This document shows, piece by piece, positions 1 through 11,900 of a DNA stretch of 64,000 nucleotides. The stretch lies in contig CM067559.1 in NCBI GenBank assembly GCA_034509755.1, positions 43,315,032-43,379,031 on the forward strand, read 5' to 3'. A program made the position numbers and the translations under genes. Each line of letters starts with the position of its first letter. Position 1 is the first letter of the stretch. The notes under the pieces are model-generated. The model did not search any database. It was given only the letters and a program-made list of their open reading frames with translations, and was not told the DNA's origin. Origin of the DNA: Anisodus tanguticus (Eukaryota > Streptophyta > Magnoliopsida > Solanales > Solanaceae).

Positions 1-670
1 CGATTATAACAGATAACGGAGCCAATCTCAACAATAATTTGATGCATAAAGTATGTGAGAAGTTTAAGATCACTCACCGCAATTCCACTCTATATCGACC
101 TCAGATGAATGAAGCAATCGAAGCAGCTAATAAAAACATCAAGAGAATACTGCGGAAGATGGTTGATAATTACAAGCACTGGCATGAGTATATGCCCTTT
201 GCACTTTTGGGCTATCGCACTACAATCAGGACTTCTACTGGGGCAACACCGTGTCTTTTGGTATATGGAACAGAAGTTGTGTTACCAGCAGAGGTAGAAA
301 TACCATCTCTGAGAATTATCCAAGAACCGAGTTGAGCGAAGCCAAGTGGATACAAAATCGGTACGAACAATTGATGTTGATTGATGAAAAGCAAATTAAC
401 GCAGCTTGTCACGGGAAACTTTATCAGAACAGAATAGCCAAAGCTTTCAACAAGAAAGTAAAACCAAGGATTTTCAAACAGGAGCAATTGGTGTTAAAAC
501 GTATATTCCCACACCAAAATGAAGCTAAAGGAAAATTCACACCTAAGTGGAAAGGGTCTTACATGGTTCACCGAGTGCTAACTGGAGGGGCACTAATCCT
601 AGCTGAAATGGACGGTGAAGTATGGCCAAAAGCTATCAACGCAAATGCGGTGAAAAGATATTACATTTAG
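1..670 (+). pseudogene. Ty3/gypsy integrase C-terminal fragment
   Basis: The reading frame from the left edge encodes the end of a gypsy-type integrase. It has the block HRNSTLYRPQMNEAIEAANK (normally HxxSTPYxPQxNGAVEAANK), then WHEYMPFALLGYRT and TGATPCLLVYGTE, which flank the catalytic glutamate region and are typical of plant gypsy integrases. Near base 335 the frame shifts. The downstream frame (about 330-670) continues with the usual post-integrase region (KFTPKWKGSYMV, then the terminal NANAVKRYY-stop). One frameshift therefore separates two halves of one protein. The N-terminal part lies outside the window. It belongs to the element whose polypurine tract and LTR start are at 2733-2749. 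It is not expected to be functional. Confidence 0.9.
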
Positions 671-1639
671 GAAAAAAATTTATGTAACACATTTTCTATG
701 TTGTAAAAGTTGCGCTCCCTTGGCGGGATACACAAAGAACCCATGTCGGGTTCCGTCTCTTTAAAGCATAAATTTACACAAAAAATCCCATTTACTTGTA
801 ACGAACTACGTTATGACCTGATTCCCTTGTTGGGATATGTAGGCGGCCCATATCGGCTTCGATCATACCATTAGAAAATTTTCTCCCTTATCTTGCATGT
901 AACGAAACACGTCCATCTGATCGCTTGATAGGATAGGCAAGAGACCCACACAAGACTCGGTCTTGTCCAGTTGAAAGTTCAGCATCCTCACATACCAGAA
1001 AGTGGAGCAAATTTTAAGGGTTCAGTGCAAGAAGACGCCAATAGACATGGAAAAGTGTTGGCCAGCTAAGTCTTCCGTTAGAAAAGGGATTTTGGATAAG
1101 ACGTTTGCTTTGTTTCACTGCATGTCGCTATTCGAGAGTTCGACAGAAATTCTTATTAATAAGCATACTTTCTTATAAGTAAATTATTTTCAACAAATAT
1201 TTTCATTAACAATTAGCCAAGACTGAAAACCAGACAAGGTTACAGGTCCGAACCAGTGGGACGTGCAAGTATCAAGAGCCAAAGCTACAAAGTCAACGCG
1301 AATCAACCGCCCCTACCCCAAACTCACAAATTTCTTTGAGTATAGGTACTTCAGGTTGAAAGAGGCAGGTAAGCCGCAACATTTATGTTTAATTTCACAA
1401 AGAACTTCCGCATCGCAGTTCGGCCCACAAGGATCACATTCTTGTTCTGCGTCTGTACAAAGACGCATCTCAACCTACATGGTCTCAACCGCATTATGTC
1501 TGTACAAGGACAGTATTTCGACTCACAGGGTCACATTCTCATCCTCATCTTACATCGCCTATGTCCACGCATTAACTTCTCATCCAGATTGAGTTTACAA
1601 AAACTTCAACATAGCATTTCGGCCTTAGGGTCAGGTCTC
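671..1639 (+). other. Gypsy element 3' noncoding region
   Basis: Sequence between the end of the gypsy polyprotein and the tandem array. It has no coding similarity I recognise. Long 3' untranslated regions of this kind are usual in large Solanaceae gypsy elements. Short phrases here (around 1440-1520, for example GTCTGTACAAAGACGCATC) already resemble diverged units of the array that follows. Confidence 0.6.
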
Positions 1640-2290
1640 ATTATGTTTGTGCAAGGACTTCATTTTGCATTACGTCTGTGCAAGGTTGTCATTTTGCATT
1701 ACGTCTGCGCAAGGACGTCGCATCACATTTCGTTTGTGCAAGGACGACATTTTGTATTACGTCTGGGCAAGGACGTCATTTTACATTTCGTCTGTGCAAG
1801 GATGATATTTTGCATTACATTTGGGAGAGGACGTCATTTTGCATTACGTATGTGCAAGGACGTCACATCTCATTTCGTATGTGCAAGGACGACATTTTGC
1901 ATTACGTCTGGGCAAAGACATCATTTTGCATTACGTTTGTGCAAGGACGTCATCTCATCACGTATGTGCAAGGACGTCATTATATTTCGTCTGTGCAAGG
2001 ATGACATTTTGCATTACGTCTGGGCAAGGACGACAATTTGCATTACGTGTGTGCAAGGACGTCATCTCATCACGTCTGTGCAAGGACGCCATTACATTTC
2101 ATCCGTGCAAGGATGCCATTTTGCATTACGTTTGGGCAAGGACAACATTTTGCATTACGTCTGTGCAATGAAGTCGTCTCATCACGTTTGTGCAAGGACG
2201 TCATCTCATTATGTCTATGCAATAACGTCATTCATCACGTATGTGCAAGGACGTCGCATCGCATTACGTCTGTGCAAGGTCGTCATTTCA
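1640..2290 (+). repeat. Short tandem array, about 23 units of 25-31 bp
   Basis: Imperfect units built around GTGCAAGGACGTCATTTTGC and TTACGTCTG repeat head to tail; I count about 23. The hexamer GACGTC occurs about nine times. The units contain no stop codons in several frames, so long meaningless open frames run through the array; these are not genes. The array lies between the polyprotein end and the polypurine tract of the gypsy element and is best regarded as part of that element. Confidence 0.93.
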
Positions 2291-2732
2291 ATTCACAGTG
2301 TCGTATTCTCATATACCCATTGTATTCAGCAGTTATGCACTAATTTTTTTTTATCTTAGCTCTAATCTGCAGGAGTTTGAATCGCAAGGAGCTTCAGCAC
2401 AATGTGGAACTATCTCTTGCAGCGAACTGAGACAATTTGTTGGAGAACTGGACTTCCCAACAAAGGTCAGCGACCTACTTCGAACGTCATTCCGCTTTTT
2501 CCCAACATTTTGCCGCACCTGCAACCGGTGCCATCATAACTCGATACTGGGACAATATTTCTTGAATCTGCACCAACTTTTGCTTCTCGATTTACCGATA
2601 TCGCAATTTCTTCTCCCTCGAAATTCTATCCCCACCCATGTATCCCTTAATCTTCGTTCAAGTCCCGATGATCAGGACAAAATTGGCTAATCAGTCAACT
2701 TCTTTGTCCGAAAACACTTTCATCGTCTCCGG

Positions 2733-2748
2733 CCAAAGAGGGGCAAGC
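2733..2748 (+). other. Polypurine tract of the gypsy element
   Basis: The purine-rich run CAAAGAGGGGCAAG stands directly before TGTTGACACCC. That position and composition are those of the plus-strand primer site of LTR retrotransposons, and it fixes the start of the 3' LTR at 2749. Confidence 0.75.
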
Positions 2749-2930
2749 TGTTGACACCCAATTTTGTCCCTCTCTTCCGATTATTTGTTTGCGATTTGAA
2801 ATATTTTGACATCTCATTTTGGCCATCCTTTTATCTTTAAATAATTTTACTATGCTTTTCAGTCTTGAAAATTCTCAAAAAAATAAATTTTGAATATTTT
2901 CACCAATGTTAAACATACACAAAGCTAATG
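2749..2930 (+). mobile_element. Start of gypsy 3' LTR, truncated
   Basis: It begins TGTTGACACCCAATTTTGTC, the typical opening of LTRs of a very common Solanaceae gypsy group. The LTR-like sequence is lost around 2930 and I find no matching end or target duplication, so the LTR is truncated or very diverged. The right boundary is an estimate. Confidence 0.65.
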
Positions 2931-3580
2931 CATGCATTATTTTCTCTAGTACACTCTATCAAACGACCCCTTAGGCATTAAATTACTAATAAGCATCCGG
3001 CCAATACTTCGTTGATACTTCATATGTCTCAATTTAAATGTGTTACTTTTCCTTTTAAATATATTTAAAAAAGAACATATTTTTGAAATTTGATAACTCT
3101 CTAATTCTAACATTTTACACAACTTATTTAAGACCACCAAATTTAAGAGCATTTTGGTATATTACAGATATCGATAGTTCAAAATCAATTCTAAAGCTCC
3201 TCTTATGTTATATTTAGTCAAACTAAGACATTTAAATTGAAACAAAATAATTATTTTGTATTAGTTCCGACTCATAAAGATTGTCACCTTAATTAATAGG
3301 TGAAAGTTTTTCAGACACAAAATCTCCAAAAATCATGCCTATGTCTTCAAAAAATGAAATGTTGAGATTAATCTAGCATACACTTTTAGAAATTAGACGG
3401 ATGATCTATATCCTTATACAGAGTACAATAATTAAGTACTGTGTGATACAAATCTACAATGCATTAGAAACAATAAAACAACACCATTTCCCCATACAAA
3501 TAATTACTACGATATGAAACCAAAGGAAATGATTTTTTTTGGATGTATACATATCTTTGACCTTTTATCTCCCCTAGTCA
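2931..3580. other. AT-rich stretch with nothing recognised
   Basis: No coding similarity, no clear repeat ends and no RNA gene seen. Probably old degraded intergenic DNA. Confidence 0.5.
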
Positions 3581-3864
3581 ATTTTCTTCATTTCTTTATG
3601 AAGGAAAAAGTCTCGAAGGCGAAACCCCCACCTGTATCCAGAGGCCCTTTGGCCAAGTGGGATGTAAATCGAGGATATGCGCGAGTGGCAGCCCTGCAAG
3701 GGAGAGGACCAACGGGACACGAACCCAGCAACATCCCTTGCAATATTTCAGCAAAGACTGTCACCACACGGATTCGAACCCGTAACGTCGGAGTGGTTGT
3801 ACCCAATCACCTTGCCACTTACCAACTCGCTTGTGACTCTGGGTGCTCATTTTCTTCATTTCTT
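3581..3864 (-). mobile_element. tRNA-derived SINE with target duplication
   Basis: The element body is 3597-3848 and lies on the minus strand. It is bounded by a perfect 16-bp direct repeat, ATTTTCTTCATTTCTT, at 3581-3596 and 3849-3864. Near its 5' end (about 3760-3835, minus strand) it shows a tRNA-like head: an A-box-like GTTGGTAAGTGGCAAGG and a B box GGGTTCGAATCC. The body ends in a short non-poly-A tail. A sister copy with its own target duplication is at 52637-52890. The A and B boxes are RNA polymerase III promoter elements. This is a retroposon, not a tRNA gene. Confidence 0.88.
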
Positions 3865-5097
3865 ATCCAACAGATTTCAAAATTATGTTGATCTTATTCA
3901 TCATCATTTTCTGAATATATCTAGGGTTTTGCAGGTTACTTCAATTGAAATATATCAGTAGTAGTAACAAATTTTTTTCAACACAAGTCAAACTAGGAAG
4001 CTAATAAATACAGAAGCACATAGGCTATGATGACTGTAAAAATGTCCTCGTTATAAAAGAGGACCAATAGATACACACACACAAATTGGCCAAATCTTCC
4101 AATAAATTATTAATTATCCATTCCCATCACTCAGAATTCAGAAATGATGGCAAATTTCAATTTCTACTATTATTTTTCCTTATTTTAATATTTTGTAAAA
4201 AATATTTTTTTTATAGTTGTCAAGACTTAGGTCATGGTTTACTTGAGAAGATCTTGGTCATCAGAAACTATATCTAAAAGGCATCATTTCTTTCTTTTCA
4301 AACAATCAAGAAAATGAAATAATAATAATATAATATACATTTATAACCAAGAGTCTTACACGCATACACATATAATAATTAACTAGGAGTAATAATTAAT
4401 GAGGTGAAACCATTTTTTCTTCTTCTTTCAATTTATGAGTACTCATTGATTATTTTGTTGAATGGATTTTCATTGGTACGGGGCGATCTTCGTTAAAAAG
4501 TCAACCTTGAAATTAAGTACGTATTTCTCCATCACTTCAACATATGTCGTCCTTCTTCTCCTCTTCCTAACGTAAAAATTTATCTGTGCCCGATGTTTAT
4601 ATTAAATTATATTAATTTATCATAATTAAGAAAAAATTAAGGTAAGAATATACATCAATTAATTAATTAATTATAATTAGTGATAATATAATGCAAGTAA
4701 AGAAATGTGTCATGTTGTATTTACTGGAGGAGGATTCGTGAGTTTAAGTTTATGGTTTCGAGATCAGAACACTTTTTTACTTATTGGTTCTTGATAGATT
4801 ATTTATTTATATTAAATATTTTTTACTACAAATACAAAGTTTATGTCAAAGTTATTAAATTCTGTCGAATCCGAGCTTTTATTGTGGATCCATCCCTGTA
4901 TTGATTAGTGTAAACACAGGATGCATTTAAATTTTAAAGCAAATTTTCTAATATAATCATTGTTATTTTTGGCTTGTCCCATTCCTGCTCTAATGCTCTT
5001 TCTTGTCCTTTTGTCATTTTGGAATTTGGATAATCATTCTAAGCATAAGATACTTTCTATCTACATATTCTCGAGTAATTACGCAAAAAATCGATTA
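3865..5097. other. AT-rich intergenic DNA, nothing recognised
   Basis: No exon, RNA gene or bounded repeat could be supported. Several short A/T runs and an (ATA)n-like patch near 4319-4335 are the only structure visible. Confidence 0.5.
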
Positions 5098-5457
5098 TAC
5101 CCCTCCGTCTCATAATAAGTGTTATCTTAGTAAAAACACGCATATTAAGAAACCAATAATGCAATATGAAATTTACCAAATTACATCTATATAATAAAAA
5201 TAAATTATTTTTTCTTTTGATTAGAGCATGCACAAGTAGTAAATCATTTTACATTAAGAATACAACAATATCAAGTTACTATGTGACTTTTCCAATCATC
5301 ATTTAAATGTTACTTTAACTCGTAAGTTTTTGTCTTAAGAGTAGATTGGAAAAAGCTAGCCAATTTATGTCTTGATTTTCTAAAGTGACACTTAATTATG
5401 GGACAAAATATTTTGGTTAAGGTGATACTTATTATGAGACAGAGGACTGATGGAGTA
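5098..5457. mobile_element. Stowaway-like MITE
   Basis: The body (about 5100-5455) has inverted ends. The left end reads CCCTCCGTCTCATAATAAG. The reverse complement of the right end contains CTCTGTCTCATAATAAG, followed by a similar TATCACCTTA run. TA flanks both sides (5098-5099 and 5456-5457), as expected for a Tc1/mariner-derived Stowaway element. The CTCCGTCTCATAATAAGTG phrase is the usual plant Stowaway terminus. It is non-coding. Confidence 0.8.
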
Positions 5458-5559
5458 TAACTTCTTCCCGTTTTGATATAACTTTACCTTTTTTCATTTT
5501 TGATGTTGTTGTGTCTGAATTAGCTTATGCATATCGTAACCATTCCACCAGATATCTAT

Positions 5560-5747
5560 TACCTCCCATCAACACAGGTTCTCTTCTGAGGTAGGACTTT
5601 GTAGGTGATATCAGTTGCTCTGTTCTCAAAACCTGATCATTCAGGCACATCCCGCGATTTACTGGTAGTAGTGCTGAGGGACCGGGACTACTATCTCAAG
5701 GAATAGTCTGGCGTAAGCCGGAAAGCTGGATATAAAAAAAAAAAAAA
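5560..5747 (+). mobile_element. Possible poly-A-tailed retroposon
   Basis: A stretch ending GTAAGCCGGAAAGCTGGAT is followed by a run of about 14 A. The phrase with CCGGAAAGCTGG resembles the 3' body of Solanaceae SINE-like repeats as I remember them. No convincing A/B boxes or target duplication were found, so the class is uncertain. Confidence 0.35.
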
Positions 5748-5961
5748 ATGTTTTCAAGCAAATGTCTCAAACGTAAATTAATGATAAACTTCCCTTCAAA
5801 TTTTCAGAAGACAAGACAATGCTTGCCAAATAAAGTTGAAAAAGGAAAATTGAATACAAATGCAATCGAAAATGAAAATAAATTTCCATATTATTCATGT
5901 TACATTTGATTTAGGAGTTTTTCTTTTTTATCCTAGACAAATTTTCTGGGACTTGAGAAAA

Positions 5962-8900
5962 TTAGCTCCAAGTACAATATATATGCCAGCACATGCAATT
6001 ATCTGTTATGGCATTGTACAAATGAGGACTGGTGAGCAGAAAAAGAAGCCAGATGAAACCTAGCAACCCAGCTACAGATGCCACTGTTACCATCCCTAAC
6101 AACCATAAAAGAGGAAATTAGAATTATCATTAGTATGTTTAGGAAGAACACTATCATATGTCCAAGTTAAAGGAAAGTATGCCAAAATGTAAAAATGGTT
6201 ATCTAATTGAGGGACTAATACACTTTTTTTTTTCTTATAATGCTGGTGTCTAGGTCAATTTATGAGCACTTCAATTACCATAGAGTACTTGCTACCTTCC
6301 ACTAGCACAACTATCAGGTAACTCTGTCCACCAATGCTTAAGTAGATAGGAAGAAATCACATGGCCTTTTTTTTAAAACTGAAATCACATATCGTTCTTT
6401 TTAATCTCTACTATGATTCAAACTCCAATCTCCCATGGTTGTCACGCACTTTGTTGACCGCTAGACCACATCCTTGGGCGCAGGGACTGATATGTAACTT
6501 AACATGCTTGGTTCGGTGACAAAGGCCTAGAAGGCTCTTCCACCCAGGTGTGGAGCTACATATGTCGAAGGGTGGTCACTTAAACAACTATTTGCCGCCA
6601 GAAAATTATATTGTTATATAGGTCAAATATTATTTTTTAACATAATTACTAAATTCTTAACATTCTTGAACATCACAAGTTCCTGGTTTCTCCACTGCTA
6701 ATACCTACAGAAGGAATTTTAGGTATGAAGTGGCATCTATGCATATTCATCTATTTAAGTTCTTGCAGAAGATTATTCTTCTTCCATTGGGTCACAATCC
6801 ATTACGTTTTCTTGAAGCCTGCATAAGATTTCTTGAAGGCCATATGCCTAATCATACAATCTCCTCTATTATGAGTGAAATCCTAATTTAGAAGTTGTAA
6901 CGTAACCCTGCCAAACATACTCGGACGAAGTAAAAGAATTGGAACTTAGCGGAAACCCTTAACTGATTGGGATGTATATCGACGTTTTTAACTTCACCTA
7001 CTATACAGACCACACGTTATATTTACACGAGCACCTTTTCCCCTTTCAAATTGCTTTATAGACAGTTGATTTCAGGTAGTGAGAAGGAAATACCTGTCCT
7101 CCGTGAAATTAATACAGGTAAGCCCAAATAGTTGCAAAAAATATGAGCAACTAGTGGAGCAGTAAGATGTCCTGCAGTTAACATATGATAGTGCATTAAA
7201 CAAAAGCATCGAATCTTTAGAACATTATCTAAAAGATAGACCAACAATAGAAAGAAGAGAGGAAAATCATTAGCAAGGGCTGCAATTGAGACAAATTAGA
7301 GGATTCACCTCACATGCTAAATTGATACTCAAATGCTTTCAAACTTGGTACATTGGAAATCAAATTAAGACGTGGTTATGATATGGAAATTTTACATTCA
7401 ATAGGAAACAAACCAGAAAATTTGTAAGACTAGATTTAAAGACTTTAATGAAACAATTCTTCAAACATTAGCAGCTCTTTAATGAAAGGAAGATGTGCAT
7501 TATTTTTGTTTAGCAAATTTTAAGCCCTAAAATTTCAGATTGAGCACATAAACCTCCCTTCACATCCTCCATCAAGTAGTAAACTGGTATGTGTTGTTAC
7601 TTTTTCTGAGGGAGGGGTGGGGGGAAGAACTATCTTAAAGGGATCTCCAAACATTTTCTAAAAGGATAAAACTATTGAGGTATAAAGAGAAAATTTGCGA
7701 ATTAGTTTTTTTCCATCTCTGGGTTTTGCTGCAAAACTTGAAATTTTCATTTCAATACTAAGTTGAAGCAACCTATTCAAATTAACACTGAAGAAGTCTG
7801 CTGACCTTTCAATGGATTTAAATGTAGTTACTCCGACATTAAATATATTTAATTTAGCAGCAAAAACCACTAAGGAGCAATGAAATTAACTTAAAAACCA
7901 CAAAAGGCTATATTATGCACATGGGGAATTCAATAAGGCGCCATCATCTTCTGCTTACGTGATAATCGAGGGGCAATGCAGTTTGAAGAAGAGTCAAATG
8001 ATTTGGAAAGTGATGCATTAGCGGAGCATGAGCCTGTAGGGAAGATCTTTGGAACTGTAATAGAGGGACCAACGGTAAAATTTTATGTCTTGATTTCTTA
8101 TTGCTTTTGTGTTAATTTCATAGGGATGGTCGTGACTAGACCTCATTCTTAAAAGTAAAAAGAAAAAAATAAAGAAACAGCCATATACGCCCCAAACTCC
8201 CATGAGAAAAGAGGGGATGAAAAAAATAACGAATAAAAGATGAACGGACATTCTCCATATGAATAAAACACAGTGTAAGCATCACTAACCTGTCCGAACA
8301 AAGAGAAATGAAGCGTATGATCCAAAGATGACCGTGTAGTCGACCTGGAAGCCTGAAAACATAAAAGCCATTTTTGAATGCAAACTAAATATCACTTTGT
8401 CCCTATGTGGTGAAAATGCAAAACTTCTTACGCCATCCAAACATGAGAAGGAAAGATGTGGTGAACAGACGAGCTTTATTTTTTTGTAATGAAGTTAAGT
8501 TTATTGATGTAAGCCAGCTAAAATCTGGAAAAGATTACATCCAAAAAGTAGTATTAACATCACGGAGGATGTAATGAACAGATAAAGTCCAGCATGGTTT
8601 CGGGCTCTAACAATTTGCCACAGCCATGTTGTTGATTTTGAGCTAAAGTATAGTGTCATTCCTGTCTTAAAGAAATTTAGCATTTGATCCTGCATTCTAC
8701 TGCAGCGATGATATTCAGGTAGGAAAGAAGGGTTTAATGATGCCTCTCCTGAGCCAAGCATGCAGAAATTCCTAAAAAAGATCTTGGCATGCACCAACAG
8801 GTACCCAAAATGTTAAACACCAGATTTCAGAGGTGAGGAAACTTTGCAATGAAGAAAGATGTAGTGGATGTTTTCCCTCCTCTTCCTTGCAAAGTATGCA

Positions 8901-11900
8901 TCTATTATAGAGGTGGTGACCTCTCTTCTGCAGGTTGTCATTTGTCCAAACTGAGGCATTTGCCATTAGCCACAATCCAAATGAAGCAATTGGCTTTATT
9001 AGGAGGCTTGTTCTTCTATATTGTTTTCCCAGGCCAATCAGTGAGAGAAGAAGAGCAAATAAAGGAGAGGAGTAGCAGCTTTTCACAGAGACACTCATTT
9101 GGAATGTAAATTCCGTTTAAAGAGATCTGCTGAGCACAAAGTGGTCAAGGAGTTGGAGCATCTGTGTGTAAGCTTCGATTCCTCAGTCATTAAGGAGCCT
9201 TCTAAATGGAATGCACCAATCTTGATTTTGCCTATAATCTGAGGTTGTCATCCTTAATGCTGATTCCGGATTTGCTAGTGGGTTCTCTAAAAATTAGAGG
9301 ATTAGTGAGCCATTTGTGAATTTTCATGGCTTCAGCATTGCCTTTTTTTTTGGTGTGTGTGTGTGGGGGGGGGGGGGGGGGGGACCTACTGTAGCTCAAG
9401 GAGTGTTGGTCTGCAAATCTACAAAGCTTATCAGATGTCTGACTTCAGAGATAATGATACTTCTCCTTTACTTGAAAAAGGTAACATTCTTGATATCTCC
9501 CCAAGTAGTTTAAGGTTCTTGAGACTGCCCATACATTTCGAGGTGAGTAGCATAATCCGACATAATCAAAAGCAGAGTGGATTTGTTGATGAATATGCAA
9601 CTGACGGAGCCTGGTTTGTGATGTACCGTCAGTCACATTCAGTAGCCCTTTCCTTGACTTCAAATGATTTGTGACCAACAACGAAGAAAGTATTTCGATC
9701 GATTGTCTAGGTGGCTTAGTTTTATGTTGATCACCTATAAAGATGATCCATAGAAAACTAAAAAGAGAGAAGGAAAGAGTATGAGTGGCGGGGAAGGCAG
9801 AAGAAAGATTAATCAAAGGGGATAGAAGGCGAGACGGGAATGAGAGCATGAATCGGAATTTCCAGGGAGTTAGAGAGAAAGGGGAGCATTTTTTCTCTCT
9901 AGCACTTCCATAAGATTCTCCCAAAATTTGGACCATCTTCCTGGTGAACTGACAGACTCTATTAACATTCAAACTTTGATGCAGTTGGTCTTAATTCAAT
10001 ATATTCTGATTTTTTAGGGGTGTCATGTATGATGTATGCACGCCTGAATATCACTTTGCCCATGTGGTTAAAAAAATGCACAATTGCTTAGTCCGTCGAG
10101 ATATACGGCGAAAGAAGATGTAGAGAACTGACAGGCTTTATACATGCTCAAGATTTGATGCAATTAATCCTACTACGATATACTACTTCCAGGAGTGTCT
10201 CTAATAGAAACTCAAACTTAAATCACACGATACTCTTTCCAATGAAAGCATCATATAATGGTCCATTTATATTAGACTTCTGATAAACAAACATTTCATG
10301 CGGAGACAAAGATCGCACCTACAATCGTAAGAGCTTTAAGCCAGCTGCCGCTTCGTTGAGCTTGTTCTAACAAATGATTTAAATGAGCTGCAAGTAGATA
10401 ACACAATAGTTGCTCCTGATGAGGTAATGAAAAACTATACACAGTTTCAATTAAAGTAGCACACTTCACCTTAAGTCTAATAGTTAACCAATATGAAACA
10501 AACAATGAATAACATCTCCTTTTTTATTTGACTATTCAAATACTTATTTCATGTGTATATAAATATATTGGAGAACGCCAACGCCTGTGAATGGGGAGAC
10601 CAATCCTTTTGCCAGATATACGTACTTAAATAACATTCTTTTTTCTTTGCTGATGTAAATACAAAAATAAAAGAAGCTTTAGGATATATACCTACATAGC
10701 AGGTGTTTCCGTACCATTTTTGCTTCAATATTACATAAGTTCATTGACAGCATGTTCCAAACCATAATAGTGTTTCTAGTGCTGAAGCACAAAGTTGCAA
10801 AAGTACCTCATTCAGGTTTTTGGTGTACGTGTCCCCTAACTTACTGGAATTTATATTAGTCAAAAGTAACTAAGTCATTATGGGGATTTTAGATATTTCG
10901 ATGTCAAGATCAATAATATTTAATACGATACCTATCTTTTAATCATTACTTGACAACTATTCACATGTATATTGTACTTTCATTGTTAGTTCTGAATACT
11001 CAATGTGCACTTGCTTCAGTTAGAATTCACCTAAATGAATTCTTTGAGTAAGACATTTTTTAATTCCATTAAATGAATGAATTTCATGGCTTTAACTAAT
11101 ATTTTACAGTCGCTTTGTTTCATAGGACCAATGTATCTTAGCAATGCATTGTCCGTATCTCAAACACAGGAGAATAAAAACTACATTGCGAAAACTTCGA
11201 GTTTCTTTCTTAGCAGGAAATCTGATTATAAGCATAAAAGTTGAGCAGACATGTGATTTTACCAAGAAAATTCAATATCTTACTTCCCGGAAGACATATA
11301 CCTTAACTCTTAAATCCTAAAAATATATGCAAGTAAATCTCACGTTTCTTGAAAGTTTTATCTGAAAATGAAATCCCTGTAGCTCGTACTTACCTAAACT
11401 GAAAAATATAGGACAAAGAAACACCACTGTATAGGTGCTGAATCCTCCACAAAGAAGCAAAGGTATCATACAAGCTCTAAAAACCAGCTCTCCTGTAAGT
11501 GGGACCTGTTAAAATGAACATCGTCCAAAAAAGAATTAAGTACCAAATATATGCTCACGTTTATAGATGGTAGCTCCTTGAGATTTTGCTTTGACATGAA
11601 TAAGGAGAAAATGCACATCATGTGATTTCTTCTTTTTATTTTATTTTTTTCTCGAAATAAAGATAAGGTGAAGTACACACAATGTATCAATAACTTCAAA
11701 AAGACCACATGCTAAAACACTTCTCACAACATGTTAGTATCTGGTTGCACCTAAGAAATGGAGACCTTCTAAGACTAATTCTTTGTAACTAACCAAAAAG
11801 GCCCATGAACCAATACCACATATTTAGTTATCACCATTCCTGCAATTAAATTACAACCGCACTACTTAACACATCCTCTAAAAAGTTAAAGCTAAACTCT

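Noticed and set aside
1385..2359. Open frame of over 300 codons, with others overlapping in different frames
   Set aside because: It is produced by the stop-free short tandem array; the protein is just the repeat translated, with no domain or start context.
3760..3835. tRNA-like A and B boxes (also at 6440-6480, 17460-17515, 52800-52880)
   Set aside because: They sit in SINE heads with retroposon bodies and target duplications; no cloverleaf with acceptor stem could be formed by eye, so no tRNA gene is called.
9357..9674. Open frame starting at a glycine run
   Set aside because: Starts in a G19 homopolymer inside a FACE2 intron and shows no recognisable protein.
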